A stretch of DNA of 40,326 nt, from contig BJOX01000030.1 of NCBI GenBank assembly GCA_009731375.1, positions 1,248,283-1,288,608 on the forward strand. The letters are read 5' to 3'. Source of the DNA: Paulinella micropora. Taxonomy: Eukaryota; Cercozoa; Imbricatea; Euglyphida. Below, one piece after another: positions 30,904 to 40,326 of the stretch. The number at the start of each line of letters is the position of its first letter. Positions within the stretch are counted from its first letter, which is position 1. The translations under genes were made by a program, and so were the position numbers. A model generated the notes under the pieces. The model was not told the DNA's origin. It did not search any database and worked only from the letters and a program-made list of their open reading frames with translations.

Positions 30904-30953
30904 CATATATACATATATACATACATACATACACACATACACACATGGACACA

Positions 30954-30987
<34 letters not shown>

Positions 30988-31393
30988 CGTACGTACTGAA
31001 TGCATACGCACATATATACACATACATACATGCATACATACATACATACATACATACATACATACATACATACATACGTAGATACGTACGTACGTACGTA
31101 CGTACACATACATACATACATACATACATACATACGTACATACATACGTACATACATACATACATACATACATACATACATACATACATACATACATACA
31201 TACATGCATACATACATGCATGCATACATACATACATACATAGGTACTACATACATACATGCATGCATACATACATACATACATACATACATACATACCT
31301 ACGTACGTCCTTACATACGTACATACATACACACATACACATAAATACATACATACATACATACATACATACATACACACGTACGCACGTACG

Positions 31394-31461
<68 letters not shown>

Positions 31462-31466
31462 ATATA

Positions 31467-31500
<34 letters not shown>

Positions 31501-31870
31501 CATACGTACGTACGTACATACATACATACATACATACGTACGTACGTAAGTTCGTACGTACGTAACATAACGTAACATAACGTAACATAACGTAACATAA
31601 CGTACGGTACCGAACGTACGTACATATGTACGTACGGTTCCGTATGTTACGTACGTACGGTACCGTACGTACGTACGTACGTACAGACATACATACATAC
31701 ATACATACATACATACACACATGCATACATACATACATACATAAATAAGTATATATATATATATAATATATATATATTTATACAGACAGACAGACAGACA
31801 GACATACATACATACATACATGAATACATACATACATACATGCATACATACATACATGCATACACACACT
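29690..31870. repeat. 2.2-kb (CATA)n array between divergent genes
   Basis: Mostly (CATA)n with CGTA, GCAT, CACA and CAGA blocks. (CA)n then (TA)n lie at about 31397-31466. At about 31556-31682 a block of GTAC/AACGT palindromes occurs. It fills most of the interval between the start codons of genes 2 and 3. Confidence 0.95.
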
Positions 31871-32152
31871 CTTTTTGTGCTCGTATGAAGGCATGAATGA
31901 ATGCATGAATACATGCATGAATGAATTATTGGGTTTATATTCTTTATCACTTGCAAATGTGTGTGGTATAAAGGTAGTTTATTCATGTACTGATCTATGC
32001 TGAGGTTTGTACGAATGTGTGTGTTTACGTGGGTGCGTACGTGTTCATGTCATACTGTGAGAGACCCCAGCATTTCCTGACGTACACACAAGAGACACAC
32101 GAGAGAGAGAGAGAGAGAGGGGGGGGGGGGGGGGGGGGGGGGNNNNNNNNNN

Positions 32153-32189
<37 letters not shown>

Positions 32190-32565
32190 GATGTAAAACC
32201 GGTGTGCATGCAACACACAACAACACACGACGCGCACGCATCTACACACACGCACACAAGGTTTTCCGACATGGATATAACTTTTCTGGGCGCTGTGTTG
32301 GTTGTGTGCTGTAGCTGTAGCAGGCGAGCCATGCAGTGATCGGGACGCACCGCTCTGTCTTCGACCTTCGCACACTGGCCGCTCGTTTCCCCTTCCTTCA
32401 TCTTCCTCTCGAACTCCCTCTTCTTCTCTTATTCCTCCCGCTTCTCTTCTTCTCTTCTTCGTCCCTCTTCTCCTCCTTCCTGTCCCCTCCCTCTCGTCTT
32501 TGCCTTCTCCCTCCCCCACTCCTCCTCTCTTGCTGCTTCTTCTACCTTCTCCTTCGGCTGTGCGC
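31871..32565 (+). promoter_or_regulatory. 5' flank of gene 3 with G-run and pyrimidine tract
   Basis: Unique sequence, then (GA)n and a poly-G run broken by a 10-base gap (32143-32152), then a CTTCTCC-rich tract (about 32390-32560) running up to the start codon. The tract is probably 5' UTR or core promoter. I do not see a defined promoter motif. Confidence 0.4.
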
Positions 32566-39975
<7,410 letters not shown>

Positions 39976-39979
39976 GTTC

Positions 39980-40230
39980 CTGTCCTCTTTCTCCTCCTTC
40001 TCCTCCTTCTCCTCATCCTCCTCATCCTCCTTCTCCTCCTTCTCCTTCTCCTCCTCCTCTTCCTCCTCCTCCTTCTCCTTCTTCTTCTTCTTCTTCTTCT
40101 TCTTCTTCTTCTCCTCCTCCTCCTCCTCCTTCTTCTCCTTCTTCTCCTTCTTCTTCTTCTTCTTCTTCTTCTTCTTCTTCTCCTCCTCCTCCTCCTCCTT
40201 CCTCCTCCTCCTCCTCCTCTACCCCTTCCG

Positions 40231-40267
<37 letters not shown>

Positions 40268-40326
40268 ACACCCTTGTTTTTTTTTTTTTTTTTTTTGGGG
40301 GTTGTGGGGGGGGGGGGGGGGGGGGG
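39980..40326. repeat. (TCC)n/(TTC)n and homopolymer edge
   Basis: Pyrimidine trinucleotide array followed by C, T and G homopolymer runs at the window end. This looks like a low-quality contig edge. Confidence 0.9.

Overview
This is repeat-saturated nuclear DNA of a eukaryote. It has spliced genes with GT-AG introns, tRNA-derived SINEs, retrotransposon debris and kilobases of (TATC)n/(GATA)n, (CATA)n, (GA)n, (CTA)n and (AAT)n microsatellite. I see no bacterial or organelle features. GC-rich, very short exons in large repetitive introns suggest a protist or alga with a bloated genome, but the sequence does not let me name the lineage. The assembly is broken by N runs at 369-1223, 21839-22237, 23568-23651, 24255-24957, 35182-35473 and 38477-39187. 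There are also 10-base gaps at 2778, 5339, 7328, 16842, 19235, 19674, 20802, 23501, 26979, 32143 and 33611.

Almost every long open frame here is translated microsatellite. The real genes are made of exons of 19-335 bases, too short to appear as long ORFs. I rebuilt them from splice-site motifs, reading phase and protein motifs. (1) A plus-strand gene, about 2166-9709, has a complete C-terminus and ends in a four-cysteine zinc-ribbon; I do not recognise the protein. (2) A minus-strand gene, 29370 down to 19020, encodes a protein with an 'LTG...RGKCLRC' zinc-knuckle start, a lysine-rich middle and an arginine/serine-rich tail. It resembles the CXIP4/SREK1IP1 family of RNA-splicing-associated proteins. 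(3) A plus-strand gene, 32566 to about 39975, has 13 exons in consistent phase and encodes a probable mitochondrial NAD(H) kinase. It is cut by the window edge. Genes 2 and 3 are divergent, with about 3.2 kb between their start codons that is mostly (CATA)n. Genes 1 and 2 converge on a block of retroelement debris.

The retroelement block (10396-17942) holds two chimeric minus-strand units. Both begin with the same roughly 800-base 5' module, which ends at the same nucleotide. One unit continues into a Gag-like protein with CCCH and CCHC zinc fingers. The other continues into the post-reverse-transcriptase part of a LINE with a restriction-like endonuclease. No reverse transcriptase domain is present. 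A 343-base SINE forms a tandem array at 2851-4147. At least two further interspersed families (called A and B here) are repeatedly joined to (TATC)n at a fixed 3' junction, so these elements probably seeded much of the microsatellite.

The most interesting theme is how the microsatellites relate to splicing. Dinucleotide (CT)n tracts act as polypyrimidine tracts. Complementary (TATC)n and (GATA)n arrays bracket exons. Splice-site-containing exon ends are copied several times into the neighbouring intron, interleaved with (GATA)n.
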